Source of the DNA: JAFGDI01 sp963662515
Lineage (GTDB): Bacteria; Planctomycetota; Phycisphaerae; Sedimentisphaerales; SM23-30
NCBI GenBank assembly: GCA_963662515.1
Contig: OY759675.1
Coordinates: 2,976,001 to 3,040,000, forward strand
Length of the DNA stretch: 64,000 nucleotides
Direction of reading: 5' to 3'
This document shows, piece by piece, positions 9,410 through 17,762 of the stretch; within the stretch, counting starts at the first letter, position 1; each line of letters begins with the position of its first letter. Below the pieces are notes generated by a model, which ran no database searches, had not been told where the DNA came from, and saw nothing but the letters and a program-made list of their open reading frames with translations. The position numbers and the translations under genes are program-made.

Positions 9410-9749
9410 GCGTTTCTCCAGTACACAGGTTTTTCTTCTTAATCTGTTATCTTTTACTTTCTTAACACTTTACGCTCAGGCAAAGGCCAAATTAATCCGT
9501 AATTATAAACGAACCACTCAGAAAATCAACTGTCGCTGATGCTTATAATCTAAACCACCTTAATTATACTGCCGGAATCACACTCATTAAAAGAAGAATT
9601 TATTCACTTGACTTAATTAAAACGATCGTGTAAAATAATACCAGTGAATAAAGCTCATTCATTCACGCCGCGACAAATCAGGGAAATATAATCATTGTGG
9701 AAACTGCCAATATAACAATGAGTATTTTTTACAGAGGGAAAAGAAAACA
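9410..9749. other. Divergent intergenic region between dapL and the TetR gene
   Basis: No coding potential was recognised. The right half holds the TetR promoter and its inverted repeats, annotated separately. The left half is AT-rich and must contain the dapL promoter, which I could not pinpoint. Confidence 0.6.
9599..9666 (+). promoter_or_regulatory. Promoter of the TetR-family gene flanked by inverted repeats
   Basis: A sigma70-like promoter TTGACT (9608-9613), 17 bp, TAAAAT (9631-9636) is flanked by a perfect 10-bp inverted repeat, TTTATTCACT (9599-9608) and AGTGAATAAA (9643-9652). A third half-site, ATTCAC at 9661-9666, pairs with GTGAAT at 9644-9649. This is the arrangement expected of an autorepressing TetR protein. 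The operator role is inferred. Confidence 0.65.
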
Positions 9750-10439
9750 ATGCAAGCTACTACAGAGCATATAGTTAAGAGAAGTTCAAATAAGACTTAC
9801 AAAACCAGCGAGCAAACCCGGGCGGCTTTAATCTCGGCTGCCGGTCAATTAGCAGGCCACAACGGCTTTAATAATATCTCCACCCGTCAGATAGCTGAGC
9901 TGGCTGGCGAAAATCTGGGAGGGATCCACTATCATTTTGGCTGTAAATTACGGTTATTTAAAGCAGTTATAGATGAAGCCCTTACTGATTGCATGGAAGA
10001 AACCGCCGCCGATGCCATTGCCCCTTTCGTAAATGACCTCAGCAGTCCCAAAACTCAAAGTGCTGCGATCAGATCTGTGGTACACAGTCATATTTCACGA
10101 CTATTTAATCCGAAAAAACCAACCTGGCACGCAAAAGTCGTCTATCAACTGCTACAGAATAAAAGTGAATTACAGGATTATCTCAAAGAAAAGCTCATTG
10201 AGCCGGACTCTGAGGTGCAAAAGCAGCTTATCAAGGCCATCAGGCCGGAACTTACTGATATGCAGGCAATGATGCACATAATTGTCATGATCACACCTAT
10301 TTTCTTCCATGCCAGCAACATGGAATTCATACTGGAAATGTACGGCCAGAAATATTACTCCGAAGAATATCTGTCAGAACTGGAAGACACTCTGGTAAGA
10401 CAGTCGCAGTTATTCTTTGGCCTGCCAACAAATATATAA
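9750..10439 (+). CDS. TetR/AcrR-family transcriptional regulator (CecR-like)
   Basis: A 229-residue regulator. The N-terminal helix-turn-helix domain (about 22-70) includes TRAALISAAGQLAG, ISTRQIAELAGENLGGIHYHFG and the tetracycline-repressor-type FKAVIDEAL. The C-terminal ligand/dimer domain (about 85-225) has the layout of the CecR/DUF1956 class, regulators of efflux and drug-response genes, recognised here only by general pattern. Its own promoter is flanked by inverted repeats, suggesting autoregulation. No efflux operon is next to it: dapL is divergent and the downstream side is repeat DNA. The target and ligand are therefore unknown. Confidence 0.85.
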   Translation: MQATTEHIVKRSSNKTYKTSEQTRAALISAAGQLAGHNGFNNISTRQIAELAGENLGGIHYHFGCKLRLFKAVIDEALTDCMEETAADAIAPFVNDLSSPKTQSAAIRSVVHSHISRLFNPKKPTWHAKVVYQLLQNKSELQDYLKEKLIEPDSEVQKQLIKAIRPELTDMQAMMHIIVMITPIFFHASNMEFILEMYGQKYYSEEYLSELEDTLVRQSQLFFGLPTNI

Positions 10440-10583
10440 TCTTGTTACTGTAAGAGTCCAGCGTTTCGTAAGAGTTTCCCGAACTCGCTTCGGGGCTAAA
10501 TTCTTTCAGACAGGATAACCGCTCGCATACTCGCTGGATTTTTATAGTAGTTTATGTTTATTTAATTTGCTTTTCGCAGCCGG

Positions 10584-10610
10584 TTAACCTTTCCGGCCCC
10601 GGCTGGCTTT
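10584..10610 (+). repeat. Left arm of 27-bp perfect inverted repeat bounding the island
   Basis: Positions 10584-10610 (TTAACCTTTCCGGCCCCGGC...) are the exact reverse complement of 14919-14945. Similarity extends outward in patches: TTCTTTC.ACAGGAT and TTTATAGTAGTTT on the left have inverted matches at about 14960-15030. Confidence 0.85.
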
Positions 10611-10672
10611 TGTTTTATGATTTTTGTTAACTATCCCGACCAAAACCGCCAGGGTAAGGAGGTTGAAATATT

Positions 10673-11042
10673 TCTTCGCCGCGTCCATCTCGTCCATCGC
10701 TCTTAATCTTTGTCTATAATATCTATATGTCCATAGCGTCCATAAAGCGGTTGCTTTAATTCTTTCCGCCTGCGGCGGACTTTGGTTTTTAACCACAGAG
10801 GCTCAGAGGACACAGAGGAAATGTAAGAGTTTATTGAACCGCAGATTAACGCAGATGCACGCAGAGAGAAGATTTTTAACCATGAAGATACTGAAGGTCG
10901 TGAAGGTTTTAATCTTCTCTTCTTCATGAACTCATCTATCCTGAGCTTGCCGAAGGGTGCCCTTCATGGTAAACTCTTCTTCTATTATATTCAGGCAAAA
11001 CATCTGTTTTAAGGCATTATTCATTTAACTGGTGGCTGTAAC
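10673..11042 (+). repeat. Direct repeat unit, copy 1 (about 370 bp)
   Basis: Runs from TCTTCGCCGCG to GGTGGCTGTAAC. It matches 11052-11412 almost base for base, apart from a few indels and one divergent central patch (around 10840-10880), where copy 1 has GCAGATTAACGCAGATGCACGC and copy 2 has ACGCTAAGACGCAAGGTCGC. Function unknown. Confidence 0.9.
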
Positions 11043-11051
11043 TAGTTTCCC

Positions 11052-11412
11052 TCTTCGCCGCGTCCATCTCGTCCATCGCTCTTAATCTTTGTCTATAATA
11101 TCTATATGTCCATAGCGTCCATAAAGCGGTTGCTTTAATTCTTTCCGCCTGCGGCGGACTTTGGTTATTTAACCACAGAGGCTCAGAGGACACAGAGAAA
11201 ATGAAAGAGTTTATTATTAACGCTAAGACGCAAGGTCGCAAAGTTTTTTAACCGTGAAGATACTGAAGGTCGTGAAGGTTTTAATCTTCTCTTCTTCATG
11301 AACTCATCTATCCTGAGCTTGCCGAAGGGTGTCCTTCATGGTAAACTCTTCTTTTATTATATTCAGGCAAAAACCTGTTTTAAGGCATTATTCATTTAAC
11401 TGGTGGCTGTAC
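11052..11412 (+). repeat. Direct repeat unit, copy 2 (about 361 bp)
   Basis: Second member of the tandem pair, separated from copy 1 by 9 bp. High identity suggests recent duplication. It ends just before the stop side of the lipoprotein gene at 11445. Confidence 0.9.
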
Positions 11413-11444
11413 CTTTTATTCTTATTCGTCAAAAACTTAGACCC

Positions 11445-11822
11445 CTAATTATTGTCAAATGTAGGTACATATGTATAATCATCACCCTTAAATATAAACA
11501 AATATCTTTTATATCCAGTGTAACCACCATAACTATTTTTTGCATTAACTTGAACATCTACAAGCCAGCCAAATTTATCTACACCACCACCTTGAATTGG
11601 TGGCTTACAAACATACCCTTTATATGGAGCTTTAAATTTATACTGAGCACTATCCGGATCTTTTAAGCATTCAACCATGAATTCTTTCACTATTCTCTCA
11701 TAATTCGTTGGATATTCACCATAATCTGCTCTTGCCAATTGCTCTGGTGTAGGTTTTGCAACACAACCAGACATTAACATTAAAGAAATACTTAGAATAA
11801 TTGTCATCATTATTATTTTCAT
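11445..11822 (-). CDS. Small lipoprotein of unknown function
   Basis: This 125-residue product has a lipoprotein signal peptide: MKIIMMTIILSISLMLMSGC, with the acylated cysteine at position 20. It is therefore exported and lipid-anchored. The mature part contains YPTNYERIVKEFM and LKDPDSAQYKF, a pattern I recognise from small uncharacterised lipoproteins in diverse Proteobacteria, so the gene may have been acquired. AAAGGA lies about 9-10 bases before the ATG. Base composition is more AT-rich than the housekeeping genes on either side. It is the last of three small minus-strand genes inside the repeat-bounded island. Confidence 0.7.
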   Translation of the reverse strand: MKIIMMTIILSISLMLMSGCVAKPTPEQLARADYGEYPTNYERIVKEFMVECLKDPDSAQYKFKAPYKGYVCKPPIQGGGVDKFGWLVDVQVNAKNSYGGYTGYKRYLFIFKGDDYTYVPTFDNN

Positions 11823-11974
11823 TTATGTACATCCTTTCTAATTCTAGTAAATAAAGTAGCATTACGACTTAATCTTTTGTTATAACACATTAGCAAACAA
11901 TAAAAAAAATCATAAGACATCTGGCAAGTCAGCCTTTATAACTCACTCATGATTTTCGGCAATTTCACAACTCA

Positions 11975-12241
11975 TCATTTGTTAACCCAATCTTCATAGC
12001 CGCTAGGATCTGCCCCAAATTGTTGAAACAAATTTTCAACCCCCTTTTCGGAACCAAATACCAGTCGCTTTGTATGATATGGCTCTGCCCCCATACATGG
12101 CGTACAGTCGCCATACTGATATGTGAGCACTCGATCATTGGGCGGTCTTACAAATCTTGTCTCGTTATCAGATTTGACAGTACCCTGACGCCAGCCACTG
12201 GGCGTAAGATGGAATTCATCATATTCTTTAGATAAAGCCAT
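11975..12241 (-). CDS. Hypothetical 88-residue protein
   Basis: No family was recognised. The chosen start is the ATG at 12241 (MALSKEYDEF), because AAGGAG lies 5-6 bases upstream of it. An in-frame ATG at 12247 would overlap that SD sequence. The protein is soluble and aromatic, with a DCTPC cysteine pair mid-way (about residues 45-49) and a C-terminal GADPSGYEDWVNK. The leader resembles that of the lipoprotein gene downstream (both have GGA, then TGTACAT before the start), which suggests common ancestry or co-regulation. It may be a small accessory or immunity-type protein, but nothing in the sequence proves that. Confidence 0.55.
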   Translation of the reverse strand: MALSKEYDEFHLTPSGWRQGTVKSDNETRFVRPPNDRVLTYQYGDCTPCMGAEPYHTKRLVFGSEKGVENLFQQFGADPSGYEDWVNK

Positions 12242-12286
12242 GTACATCTCCTTGTTTTACTGAGATAAGTCAGATAGTCGGCAAAG

Positions 12287-12565
12287 TTATTCTTTATTTT
12301 TCATATTATTCACTGTTGATGATTTTAATTGGTCGCTAATACTCTTTTTAGAATAACATTTATTTTGCGCTTCAAGAGTTTCATTACATTCGCAACACTT
12401 TTCTGTTTCTTCTTTTTGAGTACTAACACAATCCGATAAATTTGGCGGATCATATTCCATTGTTTCTTTTAAGTATTTCTGCGTTTTTTCCAGATTTTTA
12501 GACTTAGATGTCACTTTTTTATTATTTTCTTTTGAATTTTCATTACTCTTTTCTTTGCCGCCCAT
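12287..12565 (-). CDS. Hypothetical Lys/Glu-rich 92-residue protein
   Basis: No family was recognised. The product is highly charged (Lys, Glu, Asn, Ser rich) with a likely disordered N-terminus (MGGKEKSNENSKENNKK). A cluster of cysteines follows in the middle (DCVST, CCECNE, NKCYS; about 45-70), which could bind metal. AGAGGAA sits 7 bases before the ATG, so translation is plausible. Codons are AT-rich. It is upstream of, and co-oriented with, the two other small island genes, with a gap of 45 bases to the next start. Confidence 0.5.
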   Translation of the reverse strand: MGGKEKSNENSKENNKKVTSKSKNLEKTQKYLKETMEYDPPNLSDCVSTQKEETEKCCECNETLEAQNKCYSKKSISDQLKSSTVNNMKNKE

Positions 12566-12883
12566 TGTTAATTCCTCTCAATAATTAATACAAACATGGA
12601 TATGCAAGACAACAAAACCTTACATAAGATGGAAAATAAAGATATCAGGAGTATTTCCTTGTAACTCTTTATTTTCCCATCTCTTATAATCACCACATAA
12701 TCATTCATAATATAATTCAGCAGGGTAAACCCTGAACTCCCAACGAATTAACCTCTGTGGCTCTGTGGTTCAATAAAATCCCTGTTTACTTTTAGTTTCG
12801 CCCGTACGGCGTAAGTACTCGACTCTTTGCTAAAACATTGTATAAAGTACGCTTTTTAGTGTCAAATTAAATAAATCTGCGGC

Positions 12884-12926
12884 CCTTACGCTCTTCGACA
12901 GGCTCAGAACAGGCCGGGCGGGCGAA
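12884..12926 (+). repeat. 43-bp inverted repeat, left arm
   Basis: CCTTACGCTCTTCGACAGGC... (12884-12926) matches the reverse complement of 14845-14887 with about two mismatches. The pair encloses the minisatellite and the FN3 gene. The core CTCTTCGACAGGCTCAGAAC resembles a motif widespread between genes in bacteria. Confidence 0.85.
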
Positions 12927-13201
12927 ACTTATAAGGCCTCTACGCCGTTGCGTCTCTGCTTCTTTGCGTCTTCGCGTTTAAAAAATATAAAATTCATTTA
13001 ACGCAAAGGCGCCAGGGCGCGGGGACGCGAAGATATGGTTTGCGTGGTCGGCTATGGTCCAATAAGTTTATTTCGGGGCGGAGTGAATTTGAAATATTCT
13101 GCCGAAAATTTGTTTTACAATTCCCGCCTCCGTACCATCGCCAACCAAATTTCCTTTGTTTCGCCCGTCCGGCGTAAGGACCAAAGTGAATTGGTTTTAT
13201 G

Positions 13202-13466
13202 GTTTTGTAAATTTGAAAAACCGTTTTGTAAATTTGAAAAACTGTTTTGTAAATTTGAAAAACTGTTTTGTGAATTGGGAAAATCGTTTTGTAAATTGGG
13301 AAAATCGTTTTGTAAATTGGGAAAATCGTTTTGTAAATTTGAAAAGTCATTTTGTAAATTTGAAAAACCGTTTTTCAAATTGGGAAAATCATTTTGTGAA
13401 TTGGAAAAGTCATTTTGTAAATTTGAAAAATCGTTTTGTAAATTTGAAAAATGGTTTTGTAAATTG
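13202..13466. repeat. 21-bp minisatellite, 12 full units plus a partial one
   Basis: Units begin at 13202, 13223, 13244 and so on to 13433, each close to GTTTTGTAAATTTGAAAAAC. Several mid-array units carry the variant AAATTGGGAAAATC, and two have GTGAATTGG. Because 21 is divisible by three, the array stays open in several frames and would encode heptads (for example FVNLKNR forward, NLQNDFP reverse). No spacers are present, so it is not CRISPR. Unit variants are interleaved, which suggests conversion or slippage within the array. Confidence 0.9.
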
Positions 13467-13737
13467 CCTTTGCGGTAAAATAAATGGGTTTTGTGGCTTT
13501 TTCAGTACTGAAAACGGGGGTAGTAGTTTTAAGGCGGGAAAAGGGGGCTTTTGCGGGCGGTTTTATTAAGGGGCCGGGGCCGGCTGGCCGATAGAACAAC
13601 AGCAAAGGACGCTGCCCGATGGCGGCGAGAGTGGAGAGCAGAGCGTTAGCACGGACAAGTGCCGACAAGTGCGGGCAAATGTGACCGTGTGCGGCGGGGA
13701 ATTATTAACGGAATATATTTTAAGGAGTTTTTAAACC

Positions 13738-14352
13738 ATGGCTGTTTATCCAAGATTAGATGCAGACATAGCGGCTTTGGCCCGGGAAATCGTCAATGGT
13801 GTCAATGACCATCCGGAATTATTCCCCAGTATCGACCCGGCAGAACTGGCCGGGGAGCTGGCTGAATATCAACTGGCCTTGCAGGAACTGCACACCGCCC
13901 GGGCCGCTGCCCAAAGGGCAACGGCGCTCAAGGATGCCCGGGTGGCTTCACTCAACGCCGCTTTGAAAAAAGCCCTGAAACAGGGGCAGGCTGATTGTAT
14001 CGCTCAGCCCGGCAATATGGTCCTCATCGGCTGGGGCTCCAGGGCCGCTCCGACTCCGATAACTGCGCCGGGCACGCCGACCAACCTCCGCAGTAATACG
14101 CAGGGCTTTGGCACTGTCAGTTTTAACTGGGATAAACCCAAAAGCGGCGGGACCGTGCGCAATTACTCGCTCTATCGCACGATGGTCGATCCCGAAAGCG
14201 GGCTGGCCCAGTGGTCGCTGGTTGGCTTCTATTATACTAACGAGATAACCGTGGAGAATCAGCCGCGCGGCACGCAACTGTATTATATGGTCAACGCCGT
14301 CAATGCCGGGGGAACCGGGCCTAATAGTAATACGCTGGCGGTGGTGTTGTGA
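13738..14352 (+). CDS. Coiled-coil / fibronectin type III protein of unknown function
   Basis: A 204-residue protein preceded by AAGGAG about 12 bases before the ATG. Residues 1-85 are helical and charged, probably coiled coil (REIVNGVNDHPELFP, ELAEYQLALQELHTARAAAQ). A Pro/Thr linker (about 105-118) leads to a fibronectin type III domain (about 118-204) with PGTPTNLRS, VSFNWDKP, YSLYRTM and YYMVNAVNAGGTGPNSN. There is no signal peptide. Base composition is clearly more GC-rich than the three small genes 1.2 kb upstream, so the island is a mosaic. It sits between the arms of a 43-bp inverted repeat and just after the minisatellite. Confidence 0.75.
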   Translation: MAVYPRLDADIAALAREIVNGVNDHPELFPSIDPAELAGELAEYQLALQELHTARAAAQRATALKDARVASLNAALKKALKQGQADCIAQPGNMVLIGWGSRAAPTPITAPGTPTNLRSNTQGFGTVSFNWDKPKSGGTVRNYSLYRTMVDPESGLAQWSLVGFYYTNEITVENQPRGTQLYYMVNAVNAGGTGPNSNTLAVVL

Positions 14353-14844
14353 GGGAAGTAATAAGATATAAGATATAAGTTGATAAGCTCCGGTGTTCGC
14401 CTTGAGGCGAACGCTGTTTTAAAGGCGGAGCGACAATAAGATAAGGGCGGTATTGAGAATTATATTTCAATGCCGCCCTTTTATTATTATAAGGTATTCG
14501 CTTCGCTCATAGCTTTAAGAATCCCGAAGCGAGTTCGGGATTTCGGATTACCTCAACCGCCCGGAACTCTTAAACGCCTGCGGCGGGGAGCTGGAGTTTA
14601 TCCCGATGCACATCGGGACCGCACGGGCGAGACTTGCGAGGCGACTGTTGAGATTGTAAGAGTTCAGGCTTTCAGCCTGCTTGATTTTAGTAGTGTAAGA
14701 GCTTGAATTTAGCCCCGAAGCGAGTTCGGGATTTCGGAGTACCTCAACAGCGTAAACGCTGTACTCTTACAGATGGAATGAAATTGTGTGAGACAGAAAA
14801 CCCAAGCAGCACTAAATGCTCAATGAAAGGCGCGAGTGATAAAG

Positions 14845-14887
14845 TTCCGCCCGTCCGGCCTGTTCTGAGCCTGTCGAAGAGCGTAAG
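14845..14887 (-). repeat. 43-bp inverted repeat, right arm
   Basis: Reverse-complement partner of 12884-12926. See that entry. Confidence 0.85.
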
Positions 14888-14918
14888 GACCGGGCGGGCG
14901 AAATAAAATCTTAAACCC

Positions 14919-14945
14919 AAAGCCAGCCGGGGCCGGAAAGGTTAA
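14919..14945 (-). repeat. 27-bp inverted repeat, right arm, bounding the island
   Basis: Exact reverse complement of 10584-10610. The flanking patches (ACTACTATAAA, ATCCTGTC.GAAAGAA) also mirror the left side. Confidence 0.85.
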
Positions 14946-15180
14946 ATAATAACAACTGCACTTGCGGCTGACTCAAACTACTATAAAGATCAAGGGCGTA
15001 ATCGCCCGGTAATCCTGTCCGAAAGAAAGAATTCTGCAACCATCCCGACCAAAACCGCCGGGACTTTCAGCCCTCACACGAACTACACGAAACTTAAAGT
15101 AATTCTTTTTAGTGTCTTTGGTGTGTTTCGTGGTTACAAAAAATCATATATCTTTTAATATAATTGTCGTTCAATAACGA

Positions 15181-17499
15181 TCAAAACGCCACGGTCAATT
15201 CTGAGCCATCATAGATCACTTCTTTGTCTGGCTGGGCGACTGGCTCCAGGCCGCAGGCTTTGCCCGAACCGGCAATTACTACTCGGAATTGAATAGCCGC
15301 AGCCATACCAGGATAATCGCCCTGCCTCTGTCCAAAGGTAAGGGTTTGGGCCTGATCGTGCCATTGCAGATTTATGATACTATATAAACCCTTTTCATAG
15401 TTATAATTATCACCTTCATCGCTATAGAGGGTAAAACTGCCATCAGCTCCGGGATATATTCTCAGTTCGATCGGCTCAGAAACCTGCTCGCGGGCGTACT
15501 GCACCACCGGCCCCATTGGCACAACAGAGCCGGATCTAACCAATAAGGGAATAGTATCGATCGGACAGTCAGCTTCAATTTCCTTTCCGCCCTCATAATA
15601 TTGACCGGTCCAGAAATCATACCAGCCGACCTTATCGGGCAGATATACTTTACGCACAGCCGTTTTGGGTGTAACTACCGGATTAACCATAAGGGCAGGA
15701 CCAAACATAAACTGATCTGAGATGTTAAGCACCTTTTCATCCTGATAGAAGTCCATCACCAGCGGCCGCATCATGGTATAGTCATTACTGGTCACCTGCC
15801 AGGCGACCGAATAAATATAGGGCAATAAACGATAGCGCAAGTGATTGTACTTTACGAGAATGTCAGTTGTTGACTGACTAAACCGCCACAATTCCTTACC
15901 GGCTCCAGTGCCATGCACACGAAACATAGGACAAAAAGTACCGAACTGGAACCATCTGGTAAACAGCTCACCATATCCCGGATTCGAGGGCTCACCACCG
16001 AAAAAGCCGCCTATATCGGTATTCCAGTAGGGTATGCCCGTGGCACAAAAGTTGAGCCCGGCTGATACCTGACTTGCTAACACTTCCCATCTGCCTTTTA
16101 TATCGCCAGACCAGGTAACGACTCCATTTCTCTGCTGACCGGCATAAGCAGACCGGGCCAGTATGAATACCCGCTTGTCGGGCATATAAGATTTATGACC
16201 TTCAGCTATAGCAGTAGTATGCATCAGGGGATATGCATTATATACCTGAGCCCCCGGCCCGGCGGCTGATTGCAGATGATTCATCTGCCCCCACTTACCG
16301 CCCAGCTCCGCCTCGCAGCCATCAGCCCACCAGCCATCAAAGCCCAAAGATGCCAGCCTCTCATTGAGCATACGACCATAAAGCCGGCGACCAGCAGGAT
16401 TAAACGCATCGTACCAGCGCCCCTTGCCCGCCGGATATACATTATCATACAGTTCCGGATAAAGCGCCCCGGCAGCTTCAAGCTCTTTACAATTATTGGT
16501 ATCAACATCAAAACGAGGCCAGACTGATATTATTATATGGGCATTACTATCATGAACCGTTCTGACCAGAGCCGCAGGGTCAGGAAAACGCACCGGGTCG
16601 AATTCATGGCTACCCCACTGGCCGGGCCGCCAATATTGCCAATCCTGAATAATACCATCGATAGGTATCTGTCTCTGGCGATATTGGGCTAAAATGCCAA
16701 GTATCTCCTCCTGACTGGCATATCGTTCTTTACATTGCCAGAAACCCCAGGTCCAGTGGGCAAACATGGGTACACCACCAGTGAGGCGGCGATATTGAGC
16801 AACAGCCTGATCCGGGGCCGGGCCATACATAAAGTAATAATCAACCGCCTGACCTGCCTGCGACTGCCAGGAATTTACTCCGGGATTAACACCCAGGTCA
16901 ACCTGAGTAACCGCCGGATTATCCCAGAGGAGCATATAACCCTTAGATGAAAGAAGCACTGGCACAGAAACCTTGCCATTTTGCTGCTGAAGCAGAACAG
17001 AAGTTCCGGCATTATTTAAAAAGGGTCGATCCGGTTGCTGCCCCAAACCGTAGAGGGCTTCTTTTGGATCAGCTTTGAAACTCTGACTGATACAATAACC
17101 CGCCTGCGACGCAGATGTGATTTGCGTACCAGCCGGCAATTCGGCCAGTAACACATTACCGGCACGATCATTAAAGCTGACTGAACCATCTGCTTTATCG
17201 AGCCGGGCATAAAGCGAATCTGTAGCCAATATAACAGCATCATCAGCTTCCTCCAGCGACCACTCCACCGTGCGATCAGCCGGGGATATTACGGTAAAGC
17301 TCTTCAGGTCCGGGATTTTGGCAACCGGCGAATGAATAACACGAATAGTATTTTCACAGTGAACTTGCAGGCGGACTATCCCAGAACCAGATGAATAGTC
17401 AAAACCCGTGTCATTTTTGACTAATTGCCCAGCATTAACACCAGATGCCAGAAAGAACAGCCCCAAAAAGGCGAAAGAAAAGAATTTCGCTGGTCGCAT
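15181..17499 (-). CDS. Secreted glycoside hydrolase family 31 (alpha-xylosidase/alpha-glucosidase type)
   Basis: A retaining alpha-glycosidase of 772 residues with a signal peptide (MRPAKFFSF...FLASGVNAG). The ATG at 17499 is preferred: AGGAGG ends 6 bases before it, whereas an in-frame TTG at 17505 abuts the SD. An N-terminal beta-sandwich precedes the (beta/alpha)8 barrel. The catalytic nucleophile lies in GFDGWWADGCE (about residue 393), and the acid/base Asp lies in VTWSGDI (about 465). The C-terminal part (PIDTIPLLVRSGSVVPMG and after) is the usual GH31 distal beta domain with a DUF5110-like end. Substrate cannot be fixed by eye. Given the xylan-directed enzymes at 23-36 kb, an alpha-xylosidase is a reasonable guess. 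Confidence 0.9.
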   Translation of the reverse strand: MRPAKFFSFAFLGLFFLASGVNAGQLVKNDTGFDYSSGSGIVRLQVHCENTIRVIHSPVAKIPDLKSFTVISPADRTVEWSLEEADDAVILATDSLYARLDKADGSVSFNDRAGNVLLAELPAGTQITSASQAGYCISQSFKADPKEALYGLGQQPDRPFLNNAGTSVLLQQQNGKVSVPVLLSSKGYMLLWDNPAVTQVDLGVNPGVNSWQSQAGQAVDYYFMYGPAPDQAVAQYRRLTGGVPMFAHWTWGFWQCKERYASQEEILGILAQYRQRQIPIDGIIQDWQYWRPGQWGSHEFDPVRFPDPAALVRTVHDSNAHIIISVWPRFDVDTNNCKELEAAGALYPELYDNVYPAGKGRWYDAFNPAGRRLYGRMLNERLASLGFDGWWADGCEAELGGKWGQMNHLQSAAGPGAQVYNAYPLMHTTAIAEGHKSYMPDKRVFILARSAYAGQQRNGVVTWSGDIKGRWEVLASQVSAGLNFCATGIPYWNTDIGGFFGGEPSNPGYGELFTRWFQFGTFCPMFRVHGTGAGKELWRFSQSTTDILVKYNHLRYRLLPYIYSVAWQVTSNDYTMMRPLVMDFYQDEKVLNISDQFMFGPALMVNPVVTPKTAVRKVYLPDKVGWYDFWTGQYYEGGKEIEADCPIDTIPLLVRSGSVVPMGPVVQYAREQVSEPIELRIYPGADGSFTLYSDEGDNYNYEKGLYSIINLQWHDQAQTLTFGQRQGDYPGMAAAIQFRVVIAGSGKACGLEPVAQPDKEVIYDGSELTVAF

Positions 17500-17691
17500 A
17501 GCCAACCTCCTGTATTGTCAGTGAGAATATTATAATAATAACTAACTGCGATACTAATGCCTGCCACTCAACAATGCAATGTCATTTCAGATTAAAATAA
17601 CACCATTTTACGAAAACCGAGCATATAAACCGCCCCTTATTCCAGCTGGCTATTCCATCGGGAATTCAGATACCTAACCATTCTTATTAAC

Positions 17692-17735
17692 AAAAAAAGG
17701 CTGTGAACCACTGGCATTGCCTGGTCCACAACCTT
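17692..17735 (-). terminator. Rho-independent terminator after efp
   Basis: In the minus-strand RNA, GGTTGTGGACCA pairs with TGGTTCACAGCC (two G-U pairs) and is followed by seven T residues. It lies 28 bases beyond the efp stop. Confidence 0.85.
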
Positions 17736-17762
17736 TTATCATTTATATTCTTATGTAAGAAA

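Larger units (their letters stand above)
10440..11444. repeat. Repeat-rich left flank of accessory island
   Basis: About 1 kb without convincing genes. It opens with a hairpin-forming CCCGAACTCGCTTCGGG unit (about 10474-10490). Next come sequences that recur inverted near 14.7-15.05 kb, including a perfect 27-bp match (10584-10610 against 14919-14945). Two copies of a 360-370 bp unit follow. The CACAGAGG-type and GACGCAAGGTCGCAAAG-type strings are of a kind seen scattered between genes in many environmental bacterial genomes. The short reading frames here are side effects of the repeats. Confidence 0.8.
12566..13737. other. Non-coding stretch with dispersed repeats and minisatellite
   Basis: About 1.2 kb without a credible gene. 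It holds CTCTGTGG-type intergenic repeats (about 12753-12775), one arm of a 43-bp inverted repeat (12884-12926), a CTCTGCTTCTTTGCGTCTTCGCG string (about 12953-12977), the 21-bp minisatellite (13202-13466) and the leader of the FN3 gene. Frames open through the minisatellite on both strands are explained by the repeat length being a multiple of three. Confidence 0.75.
14353..15180. repeat. Repeat-rich right flank of accessory island
   Basis: About 830 bp with no credible gene. It contains two CCCGAAGCGAGTTCGGGATTTCGG hairpin units (about 14523-14546 and 14713-14737). These are the inverted relatives of the unit at 10474-10490. It also holds a segment related to GTAAGAGT.CAGCGTTT, the right arms of the 43-bp and 27-bp inverted repeats, and ATCCCGACCAAAACCGCC (15041-15058), which recurs in direct orientation at 10634-10651. 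Confidence 0.8.

Noticed and set aside
10584..11241. Small minus-strand ORFs of 70-76 residues with shared sequence (LWTLWTYRYYRQR)
   Set aside because: They lie wholly within the duplicated non-coding unit, lack SDs, and read through hairpin and CACAGAGG-type intergenic repeats.
13202..13466. CRISPR array
   Set aside because: Units abut with no unique spacers, and no cas gene is present in the window.
13115..13569. Long open frames on both strands through the 21-bp repeats, as repeat proteins
   Set aside because: The unit length is a multiple of three, so frames stay open by arithmetic. No SD-led start was found on either strand, so they are recorded as a minisatellite rather than as genes.
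10440..15062. Insertion sequence or integrative element
   Set aside because: No transposase, integrase or resolvase was found between the inverted repeats. Left as a repeat-bounded island of unknown origin.
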